Origin: Cytobacillus suaedae
GTDB lineage: Bacteria; Bacillota; Bacilli; Bacillales; Bacillaceae_L
DNA: 64,000 nt
Assembly (NCBI GenBank): GCA_014960805.1
Contig: CP063163.1
Span: 4,241,001-4,305,000, forward strand
Direction: 5' to 3'
In this document: positions 24,331 to 31,680 of the stretch, piece after piece
How positions within the stretch are numbered: the first letter of the stretch is position 1
How the letters are laid out: each line of letters begins with the position of its first letter
Notes under the pieces: generated by a model
Databases searched by the model: none
What the model was told of the DNA's origin: nothing
What the model saw: only the letters and a program-made list of their open reading frames with translations
Program-made: the position numbers and the translations under genes

Positions 24331-25038
24331 TTAATTTAGATTATCATTCAAATGACGATTTTTAGCGATATTTCCTTCTTCGTTAAGCAGGTGACTCATG
24401 CCACGAACCAATGTATCATCTTCTAGCAGGCTCCAAATGTGATAGCCTAAATCTTCTCTTTTTAATAACACTTCCTCTAATACTTGAACCGTTCCGAAGT
24501 CATTCAGTTCGTGTGCTCGCTTAATGGTTTTTCGTAGCATTCCTTGAATTTTAATTTCATGCTCAAGGTCGTTTCGAAGGAAGTCACGCATTGTATAACG
24601 GCCTTCTACCTCATGTTTAATATATGAAATTTCATGCTGAGTTACAGGGTGAGCTGTTGGAACAACTCCTAAACGTGCAACGCGTTCTCCAACATCATCG
24701 ATATGCTTCTGAGTTACTTCGATATGCTCATCTAAAATATGATGCAAGCTACCAAAGGATTCGGCACCCTCTGTTAACCAGTGATGCTTTGTATACTGAT
24801 GTAATGCGACATTTAGTGCACATAGATGTTCATCAAGCTGTAAGCCCATTTCTAAGCGTGTCTCATAAGGTAGGCTAATTCCACAGCCTTGTTTTTTGGC
24901 AGTTCTAGGCTCTTGACGAAGAATCATTTGATCCATGTGTTGGTTGCTATGTCCAGGCATAGCTGGGTCGAAGCCTGTTTTTGATAACTTAAACTCATCT
25001 GGTGAAAATCCTTGCTCTTCGTGATTTTGCAATGTCAT
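24331..25038 (-). CDS. Dps-like ferritin-fold protein with N-terminal extension
   Basis: A 235-aa protein. Residues about 75-220 match the Dps four-helix ferritin fold. The ferroxidase ligands are visible in register: KHHW (His), SLHHILDEH (His and Asp) and KHIDDVGERV (Asp and Glu), then LGVVP as in Dps. It should oxidise and store iron, protecting DNA from peroxide. The N-terminal 70 residues (ending RTAKKQGCGISL) are extra relative to the 150-residue family norm. The gene lies upstream of two spore-coat genes on the opposite side of a terminator-free gap of 25 bases (coat genes transcribe into it), so co-expression in the spore is plausible. Confidence 0.75.
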   Translation of the reverse strand: MTLQNHEEQGFSPDEFKLSKTGFDPAMPGHSNQHMDQMILRQEPRTAKKQGCGISLPYETRLEMGLQLDEHLCALNVALHQYTKHHWLTEGAESFGSLHHILDEHIEVTQKHIDDVGERVARLGVVPTAHPVTQHEISYIKHEVEGRYTMRDFLRNDLEHEIKIQGMLRKTIKRAHELNDFGTVQVLEEVLLKREDLGYHIWSLLEDDTLVRGMSHLLNEEGNIAKNRHLNDNLN

Positions 25039-25062
25039 TTCCTCTTCTCTTTAAAATATTTA

Positions 25063-25374
25063 TTAGCTCATTCTTAAATTGCTTTGGACCATTTGGTTTG
25101 TTTGCATTTGTGTTTGCTGGTATGTTTGGATTTGCTTATTAATTTCGCTATTGGCAGCAGATGATGATGTATTATACCAGCCCTGCTGAGACATGAGTTG
25201 ATAGGTTTGGTTTTGAAGATTTAACGTATCTTGTAAAAGTTGTTGAAACACTTGTCTAACTTCAGGGCAGTTGGATTCGGTACAAGCTGTCGTATATTCT
25301 CTAGCTGAACGTTTTAAATCAGCTAAGTATGAATAGACAATGTCTTTTTCTTGAAGTAACGGCTGTTGATTCAT
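25063..25374 (-). CDS. CotF-like spore coat protein
   Basis: A 103-aa spore coat protein of the CotF family. A helical domain (KDIVYSYLADLKRSAREYTTACTES... with PEVRQVFQQLLQDT) is followed by a Gln/Thr-rich tail. It resembles the CotF domain, which forms a ferritin-like helical bundle. AGGAGG lies before the ATG. The order 25611-25393, 25374-25063, 25038-24331 on the minus strand suggests an operon of two coat proteins and a Dps-like protein. Confidence 0.8.
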   Translation of the reverse strand: MNQQPLLQEKDIVYSYLADLKRSAREYTTACTESNCPEVRQVFQQLLQDTLNLQNQTYQLMSQQGWYNTSSSAANSEINKQIQTYQQTQMQTNQMVQSNLRMS

Positions 25375-25392
25375 GTTGACTCCTCCTCTTGC

Positions 25393-25611
25393 TTACTGCA
25401 TTTTTGGTGCAAGTGAAGCGTGTTGTTGTAGTGTTGTTAACAATTGGTCATAATGCTGTTGATGTCGTTGTGATAATTGTTGAAATAGTTGTTGAACAGC
25501 TGGTGTTTGTGAATGTGATAAAGACACAACTGCTTGTTTAATTAGCAAATCTTCATTCGACATAGAATCAACTATGTATTCAACTTCTTTTGTTGTTAGT
25601 GGTTGTGGCAT
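25393..25611 (-). CDS. Small spore coat-like protein (CotF-related)
   Basis: A 72-aa, Gln/His-rich, helical protein (TTKEVEYIVDSMSNEDLLIKQ; PAVQQLFQQLSQRHQQHYDQLL). It resembles the short partner found beside CotF-type coat proteins in other Bacilli. AGGAGGG lies upstream of the ATG. It is the first gene of the coat/Dps cluster. Confidence 0.7.
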   Translation of the reverse strand: MPQPLTTKEVEYIVDSMSNEDLLIKQAVVSLSHSQTPAVQQLFQQLSQRHQQHYDQLLTTLQQHASLAPKMQ

Positions 25612-25742
25612 ATTTTAACCCTCCTTTTTTATAAAACTACTTTATACATTTTTTCCTTAGCAAATCGTTTTCATCACTGTTATAAAATGTTAAATTGATT
25701 AAGCGATAAAATACCTTTTAGACTTGGAAAAGTAACCTATCC

Positions 25743-26777
25743 CTATCCCTTTTGCCGCAGATAGCGTTTGTCATTCATAAATAAGCTCCAAAAGTAAAAA
25801 AAGCCAGGAAATAGAATCGCAAAGCCAATAATGTAGGTAATAAACACCGCTCTAAATGAATTTGGATCGGTAAAGGCTGACTCGATTGTCACATTTGGAT
25901 AGATAATGTATGGCAAATGTGCTTTTCCATAAACGTAACTTGCAATTAAATACTGAATTGTTACAGCAATCACCGATAATCTCGGCATCCCTTTTACACC
26001 TTTTTGAAACGGATTTGGTGCGTATAGGCCAATTCCAACGATTAGAAAGAAAGCAACGGATAAGATCAGGAGTGGAAGGTCTTCCATCATTTTATCGTAC
26101 AACCAAGTTGCCTCATTCTGCAGTGTGATCATGATTAGAAAAGCCATCACTAGAGAAATGGGGCCCATTATCTTACCGTCCCTTAGGTAAACACGGTATG
26201 CCTCCATTTCATTCGAAGCTTTTGAGTAGTCAGCCAACAATAAAGAAGAAAGAAAGAGCGTACTGGTAATGGCAAAGCCAATAAATGCATAAACATTCGG
26301 ACTTGTTAAAAATGCTAAAAAGTCTATATTAGCAGTAACTTCTTTGACGTCTACATATTGTCCCTGCGTAATCGGAAGGACACTTATTAAAATCCCTGGA
26401 ATAATAATACCTGTGATTCCCGATATGTAAGTAAGGGGTTTTCGATATTCAGTTGCTATATTCGAAAACACTAAAAATGCACTTCGTAATGCTAATAAAA
26501 GTAAAATCAAGCTTCCTGGGAAAAGTAAAATTGTACCTAGGCTATATGCAGCAGTAGGGAAAAGGCTATAGATAGCTACAACTAAAGCAACGATGAACGT
26601 ATTGGTAACTTCCCATGTAGGGGACAAGTAGCGGTTAGCAATGTTTGTTGCTTTCGTTTTCTCACGATTTATATAGACCATTGCCCAAAAGCCAGCCCCA
26701 AAGTCCATGGTTGCCATAACAGCATAGATAAAGACGAATCCCCAGAGTACGGTAATTGCAATAAGAGCATCAGTCAT
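25743..26777 (-). CDS. cydB: Cytochrome bd-type ubiquinol oxidase subunit II
   Basis: A 344-aa integral membrane protein, CydB/CioB family, with eight to nine helices. It is the structural partner of subunit I in a quinol oxidase with high oxygen affinity. The N-terminus has the family segment ATMDFGAGFWAMVY at about 23. It starts 15 bases after the subunit I stop, so one operon. Length and sequence are closer in my memory to the B. subtilis YthB type than to the main CydB. Confidence 0.9.
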   Translation of the reverse strand: MTDALIAITVLWGFVFIYAVMATMDFGAGFWAMVYINREKTKATNIANRYLSPTWEVTNTFIVALVVAIYSLFPTAAYSLGTILLFPGSLILLLLALRSAFLVFSNIATEYRKPLTYISGITGIIIPGILISVLPITQGQYVDVKEVTANIDFLAFLTSPNVYAFIGFAITSTLFLSSLLLADYSKASNEMEAYRVYLRDGKIMGPISLVMAFLIMITLQNEATWLYDKMMEDLPLLILSVAFFLIVGIGLYAPNPFQKGVKGMPRLSVIAVTIQYLIASYVYGKAHLPYIIYPNVTIESAFTDPNSFRAVFITYIIGFAILFPGFFYFWSLFMNDKRYLRQKG

Positions 26778-26792
26778 ATCCGGCGTAACCTC

Positions 26793-28157
26793 CTATGAAT
26801 TTGAACTGAATAACTGGACTCCCTTTTTTTCTGCTCGCTCGAGATCGTCTAATTCTGTGTTTCTTCTAAAGAAGTAGAGCAATACGGAAACGACAGCAAT
26901 CCCTAATATAATGTAAACAATGATAAAAGAGATAAATAATACGTTTAAACCGGTAGCGGTCGTGGAAGCAGCTGCAGTTGTTAGGACTCGATAGATAACC
27001 CATGGTTGACGGCCTGTACATGCAAAGACCCAACCAAATTCAATTGCAAGCACTGCCAATGGTCCAGTCGTCACAAGTCCCCAAAGCATCCACTTTGGAT
27101 AATAGTCTTTTTTCAGTATTTTTCGCCATGCAAACACGAGTAGTGGTATTAAGATAAGCAGAGTGCCAATACCTACCATTGCATTAAATAAGGTATGTAC
27201 AAATAGCGGAGGCCATAGTGCCTCTGGAAAATCATTTAATCCTACAACGACCGTATCAAAGCTATCTCCAGCAAGATAACTGAGGGCCCAAGGAATTTCA
27301 ATCCCCCACTTTACTGTCTGTGTTTCCCTGTCTGTAAAACCTCCAATGGCTAGTGGCGCATGTGATTGTGTCTCAAATAACCCTTCTGCAGCAGCAAGCT
27401 TTTCTGGTTGGTATTCATGTAAATATTGTGCGGCTTCATGTCCATTTGTCGCGGTAAAAAAGGCAAAGATTCCACCTACAATTAGGCTTACCTTTAGTGC
27501 TTTTCGATGAAAGTTATACACGCGCGAACCTGCTTCATTTTTCATCATTTTAAAAGCAGCAACGGATGCCACAACGAATGCGCCAACAACGTATGCTGAT
27601 AAAGCAACATGCCCCGCTGTTACGAAGAAACTAGGGGTAAAAAAAGCAGCCCAAGGATCAATATCCACATATTGTCCATTTTCATAACGGAACCCTCTAG
27701 GTGTTCCTTGGAAGGCATGCACATTTGTAATTAATACTGCTGAAGCTAAAGCTCCAAGGGCTACTAGAATTAGACTCAGGATCCTCATCCACGGAGCGAT
27801 TCTTTCCGCAGCGTATACATAAATTGACATGAAAAGTGCCTCAATAAAAAATGCATACATTTCAATTTGAAAAGGCAGAGGCATCACTCGTCCGACCACT
27901 TCCATAAAACCAGGCCAAAGCAGAGATAACTGCACACCAGCAATCGTTCCTGTCGGAATCCCAACCCCCAACAGTACAGCAAACGTTTTTGTCCACCGCT
28001 TGGCCATTACTACATATTCTTGATCCTTTGTTTTTTGATAAAGAAGCTCTGCAATTAACATCATTAAAGGTAGCCCAACCCCTATCGTTGCAAAAATGAT
28101 ATGAAAGGCCATCGTGGTCCCGAATAACGAACGAGCTATCAGTAAGTCATCCATCAT
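26793..28157 (-). CDS. cydA: Cytochrome bd-type ubiquinol oxidase subunit I
   Basis: A 454-aa CydA/CioA/YthA-type haem subunit. It has the N-terminal haem-ligand His in LFGTTMAFHIIFATIGV, FQIEMYAFFIEALFMSIY (about 98), a short Q-loop between about 245 and 330, and the quinol-oxidase motif GRQPWVIYRVLTT (about 379). The short Q-loop fits the cyanide-insensitive/YthA subgroup. ATG 28157 is chosen because GAGAGG is eight bases upstream. A longer frame to 28316 runs back through a repeat and has no ribosome site. Divergent from doxX copy 2, with Rex-type sites in between. Confidence 0.92.
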   Translation of the reverse strand: MMDDLLIARSLFGTTMAFHIIFATIGVGLPLMMLIAELLYQKTKDQEYVVMAKRWTKTFAVLLGVGIPTGTIAGVQLSLLWPGFMEVVGRVMPLPFQIEMYAFFIEALFMSIYVYAAERIAPWMRILSLILVALGALASAVLITNVHAFQGTPRGFRYENGQYVDIDPWAAFFTPSFFVTAGHVALSAYVVGAFVVASVAAFKMMKNEAGSRVYNFHRKALKVSLIVGGIFAFFTATNGHEAAQYLHEYQPEKLAAAEGLFETQSHAPLAIGGFTDRETQTVKWGIEIPWALSYLAGDSFDTVVVGLNDFPEALWPPLFVHTLFNAMVGIGTLLILIPLLVFAWRKILKKDYYPKWMLWGLVTTGPLAVLAIEFGWVFACTGRQPWVIYRVLTTAAASTTATGLNVLFISFIIVYIILGIAVVSVLLYFFRRNTELDDLERAEKKGVQLFSSNS

Positions 28158-28167
28158 ATATTCATCC

Positions 28168-28330
28168 TCTCGTGAGAGCCACAGGGACAGTCCCCCTGGT
28201 TCCTTCGTGATAACATCTTGATAATTATTTCCAATAGGACCATTAATATGTAAAACTCGAACGTAAATTTTTTGTGTTGAGAGCCATGGGAGCCATGGGG
28301 ACGGTTCTCCTGGCATCCCTGTTCACCAGT
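28168..28330. repeat. Paired GAGAGCCA...GGGAC repeat units
   Basis: Two related segments (28173-28203 and 28275-28310) share GAGAGCCA, GGGAC, then CCTGG; both contain short G-rich/C-rich inverted arms such as CCAGGGGGACTGTCCCTGTGG on the minus strand. A GGTTCCTG motif follows each. They lie between the cydA start and the Rex-type sites at 28396, in the untranslated leader of cydA if it is transcribed from there. Confidence 0.6.
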
Positions 28331-28395
28331 CCTGGTTCCTGTCTCCTTCAGCTTTTTTCCGAATGCAACAAATTGTTCATATCTTATTGAATAGA

Positions 28396-28447
28396 TTGTG
28401 AACTAATTCACAATTATATTGTGAAAAACTTCACAATGAATTATGAT
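28396..28447 (+). promoter_or_regulatory. Double Rex-type operator and promoter of doxX copy 2
   Basis: Two TTGTGAA-N4-TTCACAA palindromes at 28396-28413 and 28419-28436, with the same 5-bp spacing as upstream of copy 1. A promoter is embedded: -35 TTGTGA (28419-28424), a 17-base spacer, and -10 TATGAT (28442-28447). The sites are also about 240 bases upstream of cydA on the other strand and could control it too. Rex control of cyd genes is established in B. subtilis. Confidence 0.8.
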
Positions 28448-28493
28448 TTAAGTGTAAAGAAAAACAAATAAATCCTTCAAGGAGAGGATCGAA

Positions 28494-29039
28494 ATGATTA
28501 ACAACTTCTTAAGAGAAAACCGTATCGTAGCTGGAGTCTTAGCACTTATTCGTATATATCTTGGTTGGAGCTGGATGACAGCTGGTTGGGGAAAAATTAC
28601 TGGTGGATTTGATGCAAATGGATACCTTGGAAATGTAGTAGCAAACCCAGTACTAGATAAAGGAACTGGAGAAGCAATTTACCCAATGTACAACGCGTTT
28701 ATCGAAGGTTTTGCTCTTCCGAATGTTGGACTAATCAACTTCTTAATCCCTTGGGGAGAGTTTCTAGTAGGTCTTGGATTATTACTAGGTTGCTTAACAA
28801 CAGCAGCTGCATTCTTCGGAGTAATGATGAACTTCATGTTCATGTTCGCCGGTACTGTGAGCACAAACCCTGAAATGATCTTACTGGGTGTGATTATCCT
28901 AGCTGCAGGCGCTAACGCTGGCCGCTACGGTGCAGACTACTTCGTACTACCTTATCTAAGAAAAGTAACTAACTTCAAAATTAACAAAAATGATAAAACA
29001 GGCACTACAGGTACTATAGGCAAAGAAAAACTTGCTTAG
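28494..29039 (+). CDS. DoxX family membrane protein (copy 2)
   Basis: A 181-aa four-helix membrane protein almost identical to copy 1 (21698-22240). Differences are few and mostly at the C-terminus (YFVLPYLRKVTNF versus FFVLPYLRKMKNF). AGGAGAGG lies six bases before the ATG. It is divergent from cydAB. Some nucleotide stretches are identical between copies (about 120 bases near the 5' end) while others differ at many third positions. Confidence 0.9.
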   Translation: MINNFLRENRIVAGVLALIRIYLGWSWMTAGWGKITGGFDANGYLGNVVANPVLDKGTGEAIYPMYNAFIEGFALPNVGLINFLIPWGEFLVGLGLLLGCLTTAAAFFGVMMNFMFMFAGTVSTNPEMILLGVIILAAGANAGRYGADYFVLPYLRKVTNFKINKNDKTGTTGTIGKEKLA

Positions 29040-29061
29040 TTTGATTCCTCCATTGCCCTCT

Positions 29062-29099
29062 AATCTCCCACCATAATTGATGGTGGGGGAGGGACTTTT
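29062..29099 (+). terminator. Intrinsic terminator of doxX copy 2
   Basis: Stem CTCCCACCAT / ATGGTGGGGGAG, then ACTTTTG, 25 bases after the stop. Confidence 0.78.
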
Positions 29100-29116
29100 G
29101 AGAGTCATATAACATT

Positions 29117-29150
29117 AAAAGGCTTGGAGATTAGCTCTCTAAGCCTTTTC
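29117..29150. terminator. Second terminator-like hairpin
   Basis: Stem AAAAGGCTT / AAGCCTTTT with an inner GAG/CTC pair. It is usable on either strand and is the last structure before the 51-bp repeat array. Confidence 0.65.
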
Positions 29151-29189
29151 TATGTTTATGCGACCTCTCCTTGCATTGTCTACTCTTTG

Positions 29190-29375
29190 CAGGGTTCATA
29201 AACTCTTTTATGTAACCTTATTTCCTGGGATAGGCTATTTCCCGGTACGTAAACTGATTTACGTGACCTTATTTCCTGGCATTCACTATTTCCCGAAACG
29301 TAAACTCATTTACGTGACCTCAAACGGGCTGATTTCCTCTCATAAGGGCTCATAAACACTTTTATACACCCTCTC
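29190..29375. repeat. Four-unit array with 51-52 bp period
   Basis: The word TAAAC starts at 29199, 29250, 29301 and 29353. Each is part of a small palindrome such as ACGTAAACTGATTTACGT or CATAAACTCTTTTATG, followed by a conserved ACCTTATTTCCTGG and CTATTTCCCG segment in the first units. The region has no coding capacity with a ribosome site. The function is unknown. Confidence 0.75.
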
Positions 29376-29507
29376 CTCGCCTGAGTGTCTCTTTTTCTCC
29401 ATAAAAAAGTCCCACCAATATTCGAGCAGGATTCATCATCTATTATTAAATATATTACCTGCCATTCTAGTTTGTAAGGGATAAATGATTGGCATATACT
29501 CTATTCT

Positions 29508-29654
29508 CTATTTTTGAATTACGCGTAATTCTAACTGTTCTATAAGGTTTCTCTTATGCAATTCTTCTTCTAGCATAAGAATAAACTCATGATTTAACTT
29601 TAATTCTAAGGCACTAAAATAAGCTTCAATTAACTTCGAATCTGATATCTTCAA
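29508..29654 (-). CDS. Sda-like checkpoint peptide (histidine kinase inhibitor family)
   Basis: A 48-aa peptide, KISDSKLIEAYFSALELK then LNHEFILMLEEELHKRNLIEQL. It matches my recollection of B. subtilis Sda in length and in the pattern SDxxLIExYFxAxxxxLNxxFIxxxExExxxR. Sda is a helical hairpin that binds the KinA/KinB dimerisation domain and blocks sporulation when replication is disturbed. TTG 29654 gives the Sda-like length; an upstream ATG (29708) is in frame but has no ribosome site. It lies 115 bases downstream of a histidine-kinase-like gene on the same strand. Confidence 0.7.
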   Translation of the reverse strand: MKISDSKLIEAYFSALELKLNHEFILMLEEELHKRNLIEQLELRVIQK

Positions 29655-29769
29655 CTCTAGATTTACCCCTTTGTCTTTATTATTACTCTCTAGAAGTAAT
29701 GATAGCATTAGCTAGTCAACCTGGCTCAACACTGATTTATCTTCTTAAACATGTAAAGCTTTCGAATCT

Positions 29770-30876
29770 CTATAGTTCTATCGGAAGTACAACGATAAAG
29801 GTTGATCCTTCACCAGGTTTACTTACAACTTCAATAATCCCACCATGGTTTTGGATGATTTTAAGGCACACAGCTAATCCAATGCCTGTCCCCTTTTCTT
29901 TTGTTGTAAAAAACGGAGTGAACAGTCTTTTCTTGGTCTCCAGGTCCATTCCTTTACCGTTATCTTGAACAGATATTTGTAGGGTATTTTTCGTAAGTGT
30001 GGTTCGGATGGTGATTTGACCATTTCCGTTATTTTCACTACCTTCGATAGCGTCAAAAGCATTCGTAATCAGGTTGTACATTACTTGCTTGATTTGCTTA
30101 GGGTCGATGTTTATTACAGGAAGGATTTGTTCTTTCATATAATTCAATTCACAATGGAATTGCGAAGCTAAGCCGTGAGTAGAGTTGATCACTTCCATGA
30201 TCATTTTTTGAATATTTACTTGCTCCACTTCAGGTATTGAAGGACTGGTTGTGCTTAAGTATTGATAGATTAGGTTATTCGCATGATCAACCTCTTCTAA
30301 TGCAATATCTGCATAATGCTCCTTATCAACCTCAATTAAGTATGGCTTAAGCAGTTGAAGGAAGCCACGAATGCTTACTAGTGGTCTCTTTAACTCATTT
30401 GCAATACTAGCTGCCATTTTTCCAAAATTAATCAAATTATCATGGTGAATGACTACTTGTTCCATCTTTTTCAATGTACTTTCCATTTGCTCTTGTTTTT
30501 CTAACAGTGTAAGATTCTCGGTTTCTAGTTGTTTTTCTAGCTTTGTAATAATCTCTTGAATCTGCTGAATGCTTTCTTGTTTTTCAATACAAAAAACAAA
30601 GATTCGGGAATCGCCTTCCCATTGTGTATATACATCATACAGAAGTAGAGAGTGATTTTTAGTCATTAGGTTAAGTTCCATTTTCGAACTAGCAAAAACA
30701 GGCTTCATAAAGCGTTCTGCTTTTTTTCGGCTACCGAAGTCTACTAAATCTAGAAAGTTTGATACAGTTGGAAACTGGCTAAATGCTATTTCAGATCCTC
30801 CTGTAATGTTAAATTCAGCATCAATCACAAAAAATGGAAACGGAATAAGGTCAAACGATTTTTCAAGAGATTGCAT
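29770..30876 (-). CDS. Histidine kinase-like protein lacking the H-box histidine
   Basis: A 368-aa soluble protein. It has an N-terminal PAS-like domain (FDLIPFPFFVIDAEFNITGG), a coiled coil (about 105-150), a HisKA-type dimerisation helix and a HATPase domain. The ATP-site boxes look intact: NLITNAFDAI (N), DNGKGMD (G1), FTPFFTTK (F), GTGIGLAVC (G2). The H-box reads AASIANELKRPLVSIRG where family members have SIAHEIRNPL: the phosphoacceptor His is Asn (codon AAT). Autophosphorylation at the usual site should be impossible, making it a candidate pseudokinase. Its ATG overlaps the end of the B12-protein gene by 14 bases, implying translational coupling. Confidence 0.85.
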   Translation of the reverse strand: MQSLEKSFDLIPFPFFVIDAEFNITGGSEIAFSQFPTVSNFLDLVDFGSRKKAERFMKPVFASSKMELNLMTKNHSLLLYDVYTQWEGDSRIFVFCIEKQESIQQIQEIITKLEKQLETENLTLLEKQEQMESTLKKMEQVVIHHDNLINFGKMAASIANELKRPLVSIRGFLQLLKPYLIEVDKEHYADIALEEVDHANNLIYQYLSTTSPSIPEVEQVNIQKMIMEVINSTHGLASQFHCELNYMKEQILPVINIDPKQIKQVMYNLITNAFDAIEGSENNGNGQITIRTTLTKNTLQISVQDNGKGMDLETKKRLFTPFFTTKEKGTGIGLAVCLKIIQNHGGIIEVVSKPGEGSTFIVVLPIEL

Positions 30877-31549
30877 GTAATTGATTACACAGCCTGTTTT
30901 CTAAAAGCAGTGCTTGAAGAGTGTATAAGTCTTTTAGTACAAGTACAGTTTCAGGGCAATAACTTTCTAAATGATACAAGAATGTGATTCTCCCTCCTAC
31001 GATAATTTTGGGGTTATAATCCAATTGATCTAATCTTTTTAAAAATTCCGTAAGAGCTGGAAGATTGTATATAAGAGCGACAGATATCCCAATTACATCT
31101 GGTCTCCATCTGTTGGCATATATAATAGAATCATTAATTGGTAGATTTGCTCCAAGATAACGAGTATCCCACCCATGTTCTTTGAACACAGATGATACTA
31201 GTTTCATTCCTAGAGAATGTTGTTCACCTTCAATGCAAAAGAGCATTGCCTTCGGTGTTGTCCTAGAAGAATGTATCTCAACTTCTATATTATCATTAGC
31301 TGGTACCGATTCCAATGAATACCTGGAAATTAGTAGATTACATACATTCGAAGCAACATGTTCGTCTGCCACTGTAATCTCATTGATTTCCCACAGTTCC
31401 CCAACATAACGCATGGCTGCTGCTAATATATCTTCAAAAAGATAGACACTATCTTTGTCCTTAATCCATTCACTGATTAACTTCCACGAACTAGACTCGT
31501 CCCCAGTTAACATATATTGAACTAATTCTTTAATTCTATGATTATTCAT
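30863..31549 (-). CDS. Stand-alone B12-binding (CarH-type photosensory) protein
   Basis: A 228-aa protein made of a four-helix cap (about 1-85) and a Rossmann-like cobalamin-binding domain (about 95-215). The cap ends with W-x9-EH (residues LWEINEITVADEH), the signature known from light-sensing adenosylcobalamin proteins CarH and LitR. The B12 loop is ExHxxG (GEQHSLGM), also as in CarH. Unlike CarH there is no MerR-type DNA-binding domain. ATG 31549 is preferred; a GTG at 31564 is also in frame. The start codon of the kinase-like gene lies inside its last codons. A role as light or B12 sensor for that protein is an inference. Confidence 0.83.
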   Translation of the reverse strand: MNNHRIKELVQYMLTGDESSSWKLISEWIKDKDSVYLFEDILAAAMRYVGELWEINEITVADEHVASNVCNLLISRYSLESVPANDNIEVEIHSSRTTPKAMLFCIEGEQHSLGMKLVSSVFKEHGWDTRYLGANLPINDSIIYANRWRPDVIGISVALIYNLPALTEFLKRLDQLDYNPKIIVGGRITFLYHLESYCPETVLVLKDLYTLQALLLENRLCNQLHAIS

Positions 31550-31680
31550 GTTGATTCCACTCACCCGTCCTATTTAAGATTTATACAGGCTTGAATAAGT
31601 TTATTGCAAAGGACTATTATAAACATAATCTTTAGTTTGGTAAAGGGTAGTGAGGGTTGGTTATGTTGCTGGAGGTTTAC

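Noticed and set aside
24624-24878. Open frame antisense to the Dps-like gene
   Set aside because: It is a frame shadow without a ribosome site; the minus-strand frame has the full ferroxidase signature.
28158-28316. N-terminal extension of cytochrome bd subunit I
   Set aside because: The extension is encoded by repeat DNA, lacks a ribosome site and precedes the normal family N-terminus at MDDLLIARS.
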